Assembly: GCA_012861695.1 (NCBI GenBank)
Contig: JAAOOA010000386.1
Location: 261,501 to 325,500 of the forward strand
Direction: 5' to 3'
From: Trematomus loennbergii
Lineage: Eukaryota; Chordata; Actinopteri; Perciformes; Nototheniidae
Length of the DNA stretch: 64,000 nucleotides
Every line of letters starts with the position of its first letter. Within the stretch, counting starts at the first letter, position 1. Below, piece after piece: positions 36,320 through 46,810 of the stretch. The position numbers were made by a program, and so were the translations under genes. The notes beneath the pieces are model-generated. The model searched no databases. It had not been told where the DNA came from and was given only the letters and a program-made list of their open reading frames with translations.

Positions 36320-37382
36320 CTGAACACAGAGACAGAAACAACATCTACTCTGACAGGATCAACTCTATACCTGAACACAGAGACAGAAACAACATCTACT
36401 CTGACAGGATAAACTCTATACCTGAACACAGAGACAGAAACAACATCTACTCTGACAGGATAAACTCTATACCTGAACACAGAGACAGAAACAACATCTA
36501 CTCTGACAGGATAAACTCTATACCTGAACACAGAGACAGAAACAACATCTACTCTGACAGGATAAACTCTATACCTGAAGAGACAGAAACAACATCTACT
36601 CTGACAGGATAAACTCTATATCTGAACACAGAGACAGAAACAACATCTACTCTGACAGGATAAACTCTATACCTGAACACAGAGACAGAAACAACATCTA
36701 CTCTGACAGGATAAACTCTATACCTGAACACAGAGACAGAAACAACATCTACTCTGACAGGATAAACTCTATACCTGAACACAGAGACAGAAACAACATC
36801 TACTCTGACAGGATAAACTCTATACCTGAACACAGAGACAGAAACAACATCTACTCTGACAGGATAAACTCTATACCTGAACACAGAGACAGAAACAACA
36901 TCTACTCTGACAGGATAAACTCTATATCTGAACACAGAGACAGAAACAACATCTACTCTGACAGGATAAACTCTATACCTGAACACAGAGACAGAAACAA
37001 CATCTACTCTGACAGGATAAACTCTATACCTGAACACAGAGACAGAAAACAACATCTACTCTGACAGGATAAACTCTATACCTGAACACAGAGACAGAAA
37101 CAACATCTACTCTGACAGGATAAACTCTATACCTGAACACAGAGACAGAAACAACATCTACTCTGACAGGATAAACTCTATACCTGAACACAGAGACAGA
37201 AACAACATCTACTCTGACAGGATAAACTCTATACCTGAACACAGAGACAGAAACAACATCTACTCTGACAGGATAAACTCTATACCTGAACACAGAGACA
37301 GAAACAACATCTACTCTGACAGGATAAACTCTATACCTGAACACAGAGACAGAAACAACATCTACTCTGACAGGATCAACTC
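36320..37382. repeat. 51-bp minisatellite, 21 copies, containing a splice acceptor
   Basis: The unit on the plus strand reads cctgaacacagagacagaaa, then caacatctactctgacagga, then taaactctata. On the gene strand each unit supplies a pyrimidine-rich tract and acceptor (tttctgtctctgtgttcag) followed by GTATAG. The D2 exon at 36,319 begins immediately after the last such acceptor, so the array is an amplified 3' splice site. One unit (about 36,573) lacks a few bases, and one (about 37,046) has an extra A. In one frame it is open for 168 codons of a 17-residue repeat. In the Ig reading frame each unit contains TAG. Confidence 0.95.
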
Positions 37383-37437
37383 TTAATTAAAATGAGATTA
37401 AATTGATGATAATATTTGTTCCTTTTTGTCTTTTCAG

Positions 37438-37500
37438 CTGCTGAAGTGGAAGCTAGAGAAGACGTCACACAGTGATGTCAACATTAAAGAAAAAACTGCA
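37438..37500 (+). pseudogene. Inverted, tyrosine-less copy of ITIM exon A
   Basis: Plus-strand sequence after acceptor ttgtcttttcag reads AAEVEAREDVT and then stops. Compared with exons A and A' (GACGTCACATACAG) it has GACGTCACACAG: two bases, and with them the ITIM tyrosine codon, are lost. Downstream homology to the intron flank of A and A' continues to about 37,700 (gtgtgtgagaatgtgtgttt), so a whole cassette piece was copied in inverted orientation between the D1 and D2 exons. Confidence 0.7.
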
Positions 37501-37789
37501 ACAGACGATCAGACGGAAGATTAAGAGAGCACTTTAAAAAAGTGCATTTTCTCTTAAATGATGATAATATAGAACAAAATTAAACGTACAAAATCAGTGT
37601 TTGCCTGTCCCTAAAGTATGAGACTGTACTGAGGAGTATTTTAGTGGATGATAGTGTGTGTGAGAATGTGTGTTTTGTACCCTGTGGTTAGCACAAGCTA
37701 GCAGCTCTGAGGTCGTCCAGCTTCCTCTTTCTGATGAACTTCTTAAAGATATTTTAGTATTGATGAGGAAACAGAGAGGCTGATCTTAC

Positions 37790-38043
37790 CAGAGACGGTG
37801 ATGGTGATGGTGTTACTGGTGGATCCCTCTGTGGACTCACACCAGTACACTCCACTCTCCAAAGGGTCCATGTAGCTGATGGTACAGGAGGAACAGCAGA
37901 TCTTCCCCAGCCGACTCCACACTCAGTTCTTTTCTCATAGCTCGTGTTTTCCTCACAGTCCATCCATCGGAGGCGTCCTCACATCTCAGAGAGAACGTTC
38001 ATATTTAAATACCTGAGAGCTGCTGGGAGTCACGTCAGACGAG
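37790..38043 (-). pseudogene. First Ig domain exon (D1) of Fc-receptor-like gene
   Basis: Minus-strand exon after acceptor tttgattatttccacag, ending at donor TCTCTG|GTAAGA in phase 1. Fragments in different frames read VTPSSSQVFKYER, then SLRCEDASDGWTVRK, then [13 protein letters not shown], then [20 protein letters not shown] followed by [15 protein letters not shown]. Together these are the blocks of D1 of teleost Fc-receptor-like receptors (conserved Cys, GWTV Trp, GVYWCES). They cannot be read in one frame: at least three indels separate them. The exon is therefore pseudogenic as assembled. Confidence 0.75.
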
Positions 38044-38049
38044 CTGTGG

Positions 38050-38910
38050 AAATAATCAAACTGGTTTTACTTGTTATAATAATGATACATTTAATCTTAA
38101 AGCGCTTTCTAGGTACTCAAAGTCACTTACAAAAAAGTATTCACCAAACAAACTTGTTTGTTACTGATCCTAAAATCACACCATGATCATTTTCATATAT
38201 TCTTTACTGAAAATGAGAATGTTTAAAATGTTCATTCTTTCTAAAACCAGGATACTGTTTCCTCCTGATAATCCCAGACGTGACAGGCTGCAGGTTAATG
38301 TTACTGACTGAGTTTGTTGAGCAGCAAAACAGGGAGCTCAGCACTGGAAATACAACCGGAAACACGTATCAGTAAAGTAGTAACACCAAAGCATTGGTAC
38401 AGGAAATACTTAAGGTATAAAAAGTACTCATTATTCAGAAACATTTATTATCTATGCAGTAATGCGATTATTACTTTACCATGTGTTCTGCAGGATAGTT
38501 TGAATTTAACAAAGGGATCAATAAAGTTGTATCTTAACATATATAAACACATAATATTTGTTTTGGATCTCTAAGAGGTTGAACATGGGATGGCAGTTAC
38601 AAAGTTTAGAGGTTTCATTTAATTTCTGATTAATTATTTTGTATTATTAAATGTCCTGTTTAATAACATGTCTTACATTCCTACTTTCTGATGAATATAT
38701 TTACCATCTGCTTCTCATACTTTAGTAACACTTATATGAAAGAAAATCAAATTATTTACGCTTCTCACATACATCCATGGCTGACCAACAGCAGTGAGTA
38801 TCAGGGTATATCTTTAAGAACAATGTGAAACAAGTTGTTTTTCTTTACACCTCTGCTTCTTGGAACGCGGAAAATAGCTTTCACAACGGCGATGGAAACT
38901 TAGCAACCAG
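38050..38910. other. Intronic stretch
   Basis: No coding seen. AT-rich, with a polyadenylation-like aataaagttgtat at 38,520. From about 38,800 it is a third diverged copy of the cassette intron (ttcacaacggcgatggaaac), which also occurs near 30,780 and 34,550. Confidence 0.5.
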
Positions 38911-38919
38911 AGCTGCTAG

Positions 38920-39859
38920 CAGTGGCGAGCCGTGACTTTTATACCTAGGCCCTCTGACCCATTGTTATAACACACATGCATAAGCTTCACAGCGGGCGGA
39001 ACTTGTCATAATGTCCGCAAAAATAAAGCCCACCCATTTAGAGGGAAGATATGATTGGTCAATTGTACTGTCATTTGACATTACTCTCTCATTGAGTTAC
39101 CCTAGCTGGCCCTCTGTGAAGTTACAGTATGTCCAAAACTGTGCTGCTAGGGTACTCACGCACACAAAGCCGTGGCAGCACATCACTCCCACCCTCATCC
39201 ACCTTCACTGGTTGCCGGTCAAGTCCTGTATATCCTACAAAGTCCTCCTCCTTACCTACAAGTCCCTCCATGCCCTTGCCCCCCAGTACCTATCGGACAT
39301 CCTTCGCCCACATGCCCCACCCCGGAACCTGCGGTCCTCAGACTCTGGCCTGCTACCACCCCCCGCACCAAACTGCGAACCTTCGGGGACAGAGCCTTCA
39401 GTGTGGCAGCCCCCACCCTCTGGAACGCTCTCCCTGCGGAGATTCGCAACATCCCCACACTCGACGCCTTCAAAAGGGCCCTCAAGTCCCATCTGTTTGC
39501 CAAGGCTTTCGGCCCCTAATCGATCTGTTGTTTTGTCTGTCTGACTTTTGTTTTGTTATGTCTGTTTTTGCCCTATTACTGTACAGTGACCTTGGGTCCC
39601 TTGAAAGGCGCTATATAAATGCAAGCTATTATTATTATTATTATTATTATAGCTGGACCACCAATCAGCTCCTGTCTTCCCAGTAACTCGCAGAGAGGGC
39701 CAAAGGAGCTTCTTTAATTTAACCCTTCACATTCCAACAGAAACTGAACAGGCAGAATCGAAGGATTTATTTCTTTGGAAATGTTATTTTAAATACAATG
39801 AAATCAAATTATTTTGGTAAAACTAATGAAAAATATAACTAGGCCCTCTCTCGCCACTG
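38920..39859. mobile_element. hAT element with 8-bp target duplication
   Basis: Ends cagtggcgagccgtgac and (reverse complement) cagtggcgagagagggccta. It is flanked by gctgctag (38,912-38,919) and gctgctat (39,860-39,867). The duplicated cassettes at about 30,810 and 34,577 show the uninterrupted target (acagctgctagat), so the insertion is directly demonstrated. Internal sequence is mostly a LINE fragment (39,068-39,655). No transposase remains. Confidence 0.85.
39068..39655 (+). pseudogene. L2-group LINE, C-terminal end and 3' tail
   Basis: Contains LQYVQNCAARVLTHTKPWQH, HWLPVKSCISYKVLLLTYKS and LHALAPQYLSDIL in one frame. After a frame change come LRTFGDRAFSVAAPTLWNAL and PAEIRNIPTLDAFKRALKSH, then LFAKAFGP and stop. 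This is the conserved C-terminus of L2/Maui-type reverse transcriptases. It is followed by cttgaaaggcgctatataaa and an (ATT)n tail, the usual 3' terminus. The element is 5'-truncated and frameshifted, and it sits inside the hAT element. Confidence 0.85.
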
Positions 39860-40019
39860 GCTGCTATTTTTTTTTTATCAAGAAATGTGGACATGTTGAC
39901 CAATATTAACATGTTGGTACGTCAGACAAACTACACATATGTGCATGCATGTGCAATTATAATTATATATTGTATGTAATCAGTGTTAGTTTGAATATTT
40001 ATAATTTATTCAAAATTAT

Positions 40020-40632
40020 TTCTTTGTGTTATTAACAGTCCTGCAGTGCAGCGTGTGCAGGTCAACACTTCTGAAAATTCTCCCAAAAAACCTTGCTTTT
40101 CTGCGTCCAGTTTTTACAGAAGCAGCTGGGGGATAGTGCCTTGCTCAAAGGCAACTTACACTGCATGTTTAGAGACATTTTTATTGATTACTTATTGCAT
40201 TATTTATCTGAATCTTTATTGTGACACTGTTTCACCTTTTACTGTTTATTTTCCATCCCATTTTGTATTGCACCTGTTACAGAACAATCCTCTCTCGTTG
40301 TAAATAGGCCAAAGTATTTTCTTCATTGTTGATCACTGAAGCTTTATATATTGTAATACACACATTTAAACATATTTATTGTTATATATTGTCAGAACAT
40401 TTCCATAATCTGTATTTTATTATATATTTTTATTTCACATTTTTACTTTAACTTATGTTCAATCTATATTTGTTCTTTTTCATATATTATTTTATTTTAA
40501 AAAGGAGCAACGGTCACAAAACCCTTCTTCTCTCCTGGGATAAACAATGTTTGTCAAATTTAACATCCAAACCACTTCGTAGTGAATAATCTATGTTATC
40601 TTGAAGTATTAAATGTGTTCAGGGTTACTCAC
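40020..40632. other. Intron 1 region of the Fc-receptor-like gene
   Basis: Contains a copy of the cctgcagtgcagcgtgtgca / gtcaacacttctga segment seen at 30,965 and 34,750, then a LINE-like gcctttgctcaaaggcaac-type stretch and AT-rich DNA. No exon is visible. Confidence 0.4.
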
Positions 40633-40657
40633 AGAGCAGGAGAGATGTGTCCTTCAT
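40633..40657 (-). CDS. Candidate first coding exon (signal start) of Fc-receptor-like gene
   Basis: On the minus strand an ATG opens M-K-D-T-S-L-L-L and runs into a strong donor (GCTCT|GTGAGTAA) after 25 nt. Fish Fc-receptor-like genes usually start with a very short exon coding the first residues of the signal peptide, often M-x-D-T-S-L. Upstream, at about 40,715, is an ETS/PU.1-type site (cacttcctg, reverse complement caggaagtg), plausible for a myeloid or lymphoid promoter. The mini-exon that should follow was not found. Confidence 0.5.
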
Positions 40658-40829
40658 TCTTCTTCTTGGTGCAATGAGATCAACTCTTCTTCTACTTCTG
40701 TCCGAGCAGTAAAACCACTTCCTGTTTCTGCTTTAGTTCACTAGCTGTGTGGTTATCTCTGATAAAAACACCCCTTAGTTTGTTGTCATGGAAATGAAAT
40801 GCCAGAGTTCTCGTCCTTCCCACGCTTTT

Positions 40830-41205
40830 TGTTATGGCCAAGAGCCAGGCCATGACACTACCAATTGGATCAAATATAAAAGTCAGCCGAATTAGTGTTG
40901 ATACTGCAAGGAGACGTATTGTGTGAAAATAAATGTAAGATGTTGTTTAATTGCTTATATATTTAAGATCCACGTCAAGTTTTCAGTTTTGGCAGCAGTT
41001 CCTGTTTGTCTAGAAGTGTTGTCATCAGGGCTCTATAAATAGAGTTAACTACGGCAGATATGTCATATTTAATGCAGCCGAAACGTGTATTACAATGCCG
41101 TTATGTGATGACTTTCAAAGAGAAAAGCAAGCACACTCGGAATAAAGTATTATTTAATTGTTTTATACAGTCTATGGTTGCTACAGAGGATTGTGGGTAA
41201 TGTAA
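40830..41205 (+). mobile_element. Putative 5' LTR of Gypsy-type element
   Basis: A TATA box (gctctataaatagag, 41,031-41,045), a poly(A) signal (aataaagt at 41,142) and a primer-binding site directly after the end (41,206) give the LTR layout. The stretch 40,857-41,155 recurs as a direct repeat at 47,934-48,232. The left limit is inferred from tgttatggcc; the right limit comes from the primer site. Confidence 0.65.
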
Positions 41206-41223
41206 TGGGGGCTCGTCCGGGAT
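41206..41223 (+). promoter_or_regulatory. Primer-binding site matching tRNA-Pro
   Basis: The sequence TGGGGGCTCGTCCGGGAT is the 18-base complement of the 3' end of tRNA-Pro, as used by several vertebrate retroelements. Its position just downstream of the LTR and 60 bp before gag fits reverse-transcription priming. Confidence 0.85.
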
Positions 41224-41282
41224 AAATTCACTTGAATTCTGGGGTTATAAGTGGGTTTAAGTGGTAACATTTAGGTAACATT

Positions 41283-42574
41283 TTGAGTGCAGTTCACCTG
41301 AGTATGGCATCTTTTAATTTGGAGTCCTTTTTAATCAGTCCTTCAATCGAGCAGCTAGATCAGTGTCGTAAGGAAGACCTGTTAGAGATTGCTCAACACT
41401 TCAGGCTCACTGGGGCAAGACAGTTATTAAAAGCAGATTTAAAGGCTGTCATTGTGGATGAGTTGGTGGAAAGGGGTAATCTTGTGCTGCCTGCACCGTC
41501 TGATGCTTTAACTGAAACTGGGAAGACACAGAAGCTTGAGGCGGAGCCTTCAGCTGCTCAGGCAGAGGGTGGTGACGGTGAAGACGACGGGCGGTTTACA
41601 CCACCGCACACGTTGCCTCACCATGAACCCCTATCTCCTGGTAGCTCCGTAGACTCCCGAGAGGGGGCTAAACTTAAGGTCCGTCTCGCACGTCTCCAGT
41701 TAAGGCAACAGACAGAGCAGAGCAGGCACAGTTACAGTTCCGGCTGGAAGTAAGGAAGCTGGAAATTGAGGCCGACAAAGCAGTCAGGGTGCGTCAGCTG
41801 GAGTTGGAATCACAACTGAACGCACCCGGCGCTTTTGCCCCGGCCGCAGGCCCTCATCCACCCACCTTTGACGTGAGTAAAAACCTCTCATTAGTGCCAA
41901 CATTTAGGGAGACTGAAGTGGATGCATATTTTGGCACGTTTGAGCGCATTGCCGCAGCGTTGCGGTGGCCGGCTGAAGCCTGGGCTCTTTTAGCGCAATG
42001 CAAAATTCACGGGAGAGCTCAGGAAGCAGTAGCTGCTCTTTCATTGGCGGAAAGTCTTAATTATGACTCCGTTAAAACTGCCATCCTCAGAGTGTACGAA
42101 CTCGTTCCCGAAGCTTACCGACAGAAATTCAGACACCATAGAAAGGCTCCTAATCAAACACATGTGGAGTTTGCAAGAGAAAAGGGGATGTTGTTTGCAA
42201 AGTGGATCGCTTCCTGCAAAGCCGCGGATTATACCGCTCTGAGAGAATTGATCTTGATGGAGGAATTTAAGAAATGTTCGTCTGAGCGCATTGTGGTGTA
42301 CTTAAATGAGCAGAAAGTAAATTCCCTCTCAGCTGCAGCCGTGTTGGCTGACGAGTATGTGCTTACCCACAAATCTGTGTTTTCTCCGGGTTTTACTGAC
42401 GAAACCCGACGTGTGACAGCTGCACCCTTTACTCAGCTATCAAATGTGTATAATGTGAAAAAAGAGGAGAGAGAGTGTTTTTACTGTCGCCAACCTGGGC
42501 ATGTCATTGCCAACTGTGAAACGCTGAAACGCAAAGAGCCGCCGCCGACAGGAACATTGCATGGGTCCTTATGA
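41283..42574 (+). pseudogene. Ty3/Gypsy-type gag, frameshifted
   Basis: Two adjoining open frames, 41,283-41,753 (156 codons) and 41,789-42,574 (261 codons), form one Gag interrupted by a small indel at about 41,710-41,760, with a stop at 41,751. The first part begins with a short helical segment followed by a charged coiled-coil region. The second contains the capsid-like (SCAN-related) region and a zinc knuckle of the form C-x2-C-x4-H-x4-C near its end. Gag would package the element RNA. Protease and polymerase are absent: right after the knuckle a stop and a 9-bp minisatellite follow. The copy is defective; I describe it only as found. Confidence 0.85.
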
Positions 42575-42870
42575 TTCCGGTAGTCCTTAGAGTCCTTAGA
42601 ATCCTTAGAGTCCTTAGAGTCCTTAGAATCCTTAGAGTCCTTAGAGTCCTTAGAGTCCTTCAGAGTCCTTAGAGTCCTTGAGTCCTTAGAATCCTTAGAG
42701 TCCTTAGAGTCCTTAGAGTCCTTAGAGTCCTTAGAGTCCTTCAATCCTTAGAGTCCTTAGAGTCCTTAGAGTCCTTAGAGTCCTTAGAATCCTTTGAGTC
42801 CTTAGAATCCTTCAGAGTTATTAGAATCCTTAGAATCCTTCGAGTCCTTCGAATCCTTCAGAGTTATTAG
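42573..42870. repeat. 9-bp minisatellite (GAGTCCTTA)n
   Basis: About 30 units of gagtccttagaatcctta type, with scattered A/G and C/T variants. It sits where pol should start in the Gypsy element. The 87-codon Lys-Asp-Ser frame on the minus strand is a repeat artefact. Confidence 0.95.
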
Positions 42871-42912
42871 GTAGGTTAACAAAACCATAGGTTTGTGTCT
42901 TAAGGGAGGAGG

Positions 42913-43587
42913 TGTTACGGCTGCTGTTTCTGTCTGCTCGTTAACCTGTCTGAGATTGTTTGCAGCTGTGTGTAATATGTAAATGAGCTGTGTGGTTGCC
43001 CCAATGTCGTTGGCTGTCATCTCCTGGTCCTCCTCCGAAGACGCTGATTGGAGCACGCCGGGCCCGACGCTCTCCAATCCCGTGCATCCCAGAGCACACC
43101 TTCCGGAGATGACTACAAAGCCTGGGGACAATTATACTCGGGAGGCTCTGCTGCGATCAGACGCCTCACACATTTGCTCCTGTGTCGTGGACACTTCAGT
43201 CTTGAGCTATAGACTGTGTTTGACTATTGTGATCCGTGTTTAGTGTTGTGTGTTTAGTGTGTTTATATGTGTGCTTAGAGTAGCGTGTTGATTTATGTGT
43301 TTAGAGTAGCGTGTGTTTAGTTTATCTAGTTAGCTGCGTTTTCCTGCAGCCTCCTTCAATAAAGTTAATTGGAAGAGATATCAGGTGTGTTAATTAGGCT
43401 CATTTTCAAGAGTCCTCCTTCTGTTACTAGCAGTAGAACTGCGCCCTTTTGGCTTCTTTGTTTGGCTTAGGCTACGTTTGATCTCATTTTGTTGTGCACC
43501 TTTGTTGTTGCTCATTAAATCAGATTATAATACTTACCAAATCCATCTGGTGTGTGTTAATTACTCATCCCTAGTGGGTTCGTAACA
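42913..43587 (+). mobile_element. LTR-like segment with TGTTACG...CGTAACA ends
   Basis: Starts tgttacggctgctg directly after a purine tract (aagggaggagg, 42,902-42,912) and ends gggttcgtaaca. Termini are therefore TG...CA with a short inverted repeat. An aataaagtta signal lies at 43,359. The purine tract suggests it is the 3' LTR of a Gypsy element, yet it does not match the 5' LTR-like segment at 40,830. It may come from a second element. Confidence 0.6.
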
Positions 43588-44330
43588 TAAAAATTGGGGC
43601 CATCCAAAACTCATAGAAAACAACTTGTTTCTCAGAATTGAAGGGGAAAACGTGACAAAAGCATTGCACACTAAAACCTATCAATGTCGTTTAATTAACA
43701 AGGATAATCTGGTGTTTTTGAGTTGATGAATGCCGTGCTTCCCTAAGCGTCAAATACCGCCACCGATGGGAATACATTGCAATCAGTTGAAAGCTCTTTG
43801 CGTCCGTTTATGAAGCTGAAGGAGCCTAGGAGCGTCACAACTGGACGCCTACGGGACCCTGACCAAGCGTCGCTCCTGGACGCTTAGGGAGTGAGAGTGT
43901 GTTGAAATATAAACAACCCTTAAATCAGGCTTTAGTTACACCTGAGTCAAATTCAGGGAAAGGTGATTGTCAAGTGCCAACAATCAGGAGAGATATTTGA
44001 TAGTTGCTGCTTGAGAAGACTAAACATTTATCTGCAGATCCCTATAAAGTATATTCATTACTCGTTATTCTCTACTAATAGTTAATTAAAGACTGTATAA
44101 TGGCTATTTTGCATATGCCTTTCAAGATTTCAAGATTTTCTAAGGTTCATTGACATATCATATACACAACTAATTCAATAACGTGCTTTAACCACTAGGC
44201 GGTGCACACAAGGTACACACAGCCATAATAACTTTGTATTATTAGTGTAGGACACTTGTGTATGTATAACATCTGAAGATGTGTAGTTTTATTCATGTTT
44301 TCACATAATTGTACACGATATTGCTATATT
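43588..44330. other. Intergenic stretch
   Basis: No gene seen. The start (ttggggccatcc) could be a decayed primer site. An imperfect inverted stretch around aagcgtcaaataccgccacc and ggacgcttagggagtgagag suggests remains of another repeat. The rest is AT-rich. Confidence 0.4.
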
Positions 44331-46440
44331 ATTAGGGCCTGAGCACGAAGTGCAAAGACCTATTGAAATCGGTGTCGCTCTTATTCTTATTTGACCAGGT
44401 CTGCGCTTTCGACCTGTTTTTGAGGGGGTTACCACACTATTCACGTAGCGACATTTGGCAACGCCGCCAGGACGGGTGAACATTTTACATTCTGGATTCG
44501 ATGGTTGCAAAATTTCCGACATGCTCACTAGCGCCACCTGTCAAAATTCAGTTTTGAAAAATTACATAGTCGCGCGTAATCGGATGGACCTGAAATTTTG
44601 CACACTTATCCGGGTGGAGCAGCCCTACATATTATCCTCTCATATCCCTAAGCTCCGCCTACTTTGATTTTTTTAAATTAGCATAATGTGAAAAACAGTG
44701 AAATATTAACTACAATTTCAATTTTTTGCTTTTCAACACCAAACTTAGTGTACAGCATCAGTGGAGGGTCAGACACACTACCGTAGAACATGAGCACGAC
44801 GTGTGGAAAAATGTGCCCGACATCAATCGCAACGTATTAGCAAAAAGGTGTGGCTTAGACATAAATGCTCCTAATTCATCCGCAATGTATCCAAATATCA
44901 CAGATTTCGGTGGAAAGGTTCAGTCTGTCTTGGGGAATAGGCACAAAAAAGCATGTTCATTTTGGACAATAGGGGGCGCCAAAAGCACAACAAATTTATA
45001 CCTGAAGATCCGATAGACGAAAATATATTTTGTCATACACATACTGGCAGGATGAGTATCAACTGAGATTTAAAGGGGCGCAACCAATGACGGAAGTGGG
45101 CGTGACCTATTCAGCTTTATGTCGAAATCGAAGGGTTAAAAACATTACCGACCCATAAGTAGCGGGAAAAATAGTTACGGCCTTTAAACTCGGAACGAAC
45201 GTCACAGCCCACGGCCTCCTCCAGACTGTCCAAAAACATTGTGCGTTTTTGCAAATACGGCTAGCGCCCCCTATTGTGCGGTAGTGACATATAGTTTCTT
45301 TGAGCGACCCGAGTCTTGGCACAGACATGCCTCATGGAATTGCCGACATATTTCAAAATGGCTTCCATTAGCCCCTCCCCCCATAAAGTCGGCCATTTTG
45401 GAAAATGTGCGTTTTAGGCGCTTTTGGAAGCTACGGGTAGGGAAATGATCGGAAAAATTCCAATCCAGCACAAGCTCAGCCCATATCCAATGTGATGCTA
45501 AATCCCGAAACGCATTGTCGACCGCTCACACGGGGTGCTCGTAAGCTAACGGAGAATGTGGCATGTTCGACGATTTAAATAGCAGAAATTCGCTAAAATG
45601 ACCTTCGGACGTGAAACTTGGGACAGACGTCACAGCCCAGGACCTTTTCCAGAATGTACAATAAAATCGTGCGTTTTGTGAAATCAGCTCAGTAGCGCCC
45701 CCTATTGTGCGGTAGTCACATATAGTTTCTCCCAGCGACCCGAGTCTTGGCGCAGACATGCCTCATGGAATTGCCGACATATTTCAAAATGGCTTCCATT
45801 AGCCCCTCCCCCCATAAAGTCGGCCATTTTGGAAAATGTGCGTTTTAAGCGCGTTTTTGCGAACTCCTCCTAGGGAAATGATCGGAAAAATTCAATTCCA
45901 GCACAAGTTCAGCCCATATCCAATGTGATGCTAAATTGCGTATGAATAGTCGACCGCTCAAACGGGGTGCTCGTAAGCTAACGGAGAATGTGCCATTTTC
46001 GACGATTTCAATGGCACAAATTCGCTAAAATGAGCTTCGGACGTGAAACTTGGGACACACGTCACCGCCCACGACCTTTTCCAGACTGTACAATAAAATC
46101 GTGCGTTTTGTGAAATCAGCTCAGTAGCGCCCCCTATTGTGCGGTATTCACATATAGTTTCTCCCAGCGACCCGAGTTGGCACAGATCCTCATGGAATTG
46201 CCGACATATTTCAAATGGCTTCCATTAGCCCCCCCAGAAAGTTGGCCATTTTCAGAAGTGGCCGTTATTCATGCATTTTAACCACATTTTTGCACACTGC
46301 TCTTTAGGGAAATGATCGGACAAATTCCAGTCAGGACAAATTTCAGCCCATATCCAACATAATGCTGAATTGGGAATGAAGAAGTTGCTAGCTCAATCGG
46401 GACGGACGTTAGCTAACAGACAATGTACCATTTTGACGAT

Positions 46441-46470
46441 GGTTAGGGTTAGGGTTAGGGTTAGGGGTTA
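46441..46470 (+). repeat. Interstitial telomere-like (TTAGGG)n, first block
   Basis: ggttagggttagggttaggg then ttaggggtta, about four hexamers, inside a unit of the tandem array. Confidence 0.9.
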
Positions 46471-46783
46471 CTCCAAACTACTCGCATATAGTTTTCCCGA
46501 TATTCACCACACGCTGTATACACATAGCTCTTATGATTGCACACATATTTCAAACTGCTTTTCATTAGCCCCGCCCCCCAGAAAAATGGCAATTTGGAAA
46601 GATGGTCCTTTTTCATGCATTTTTAACCACATTTTTGCTCACACCTCCTAGGGAAATGATCGGGAAAATTCCAGTCCAGGACACGTTCAGCCCATATCCA
46701 ACATCATGCTAAATGGCGAATAAAATAGTTGCCAGCTCAATCGGGGCGGACGTTAGCTAACAGAGAATGTACCATTTTGGACA

Positions 46784-46810
46784 AGGGTTAGGGTTAGGGT
46801 TAGGGGTTAC
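46784..46810 (+). repeat. Interstitial telomere-like (TTAGGG)n, second block
   Basis: agggttagggttagggttag then gggtta, at the equivalent position of the next array unit, 343 bp on. Confidence 0.9.

Noticed and set aside
36549..37055. 168-codon frame of a 17-residue repeat on the minus strand, considered as a repeat protein
   Set aside because: It is an intronic 51-bp minisatellite derived from a splice acceptor; the frame is open only because 51 is divisible by three, and it is out of frame with the neighbouring Ig exon.
39252..39503. Minus-strand frames opposite the LINE C-terminus
   Set aside because: Shadow frames; the plus strand matches a known reverse-transcriptase end.
42481..42744. 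Lys-Asp-Ser repeat frame on the minus strand
   Set aside because: Translation of the 9-bp minisatellite, antisense to gag.
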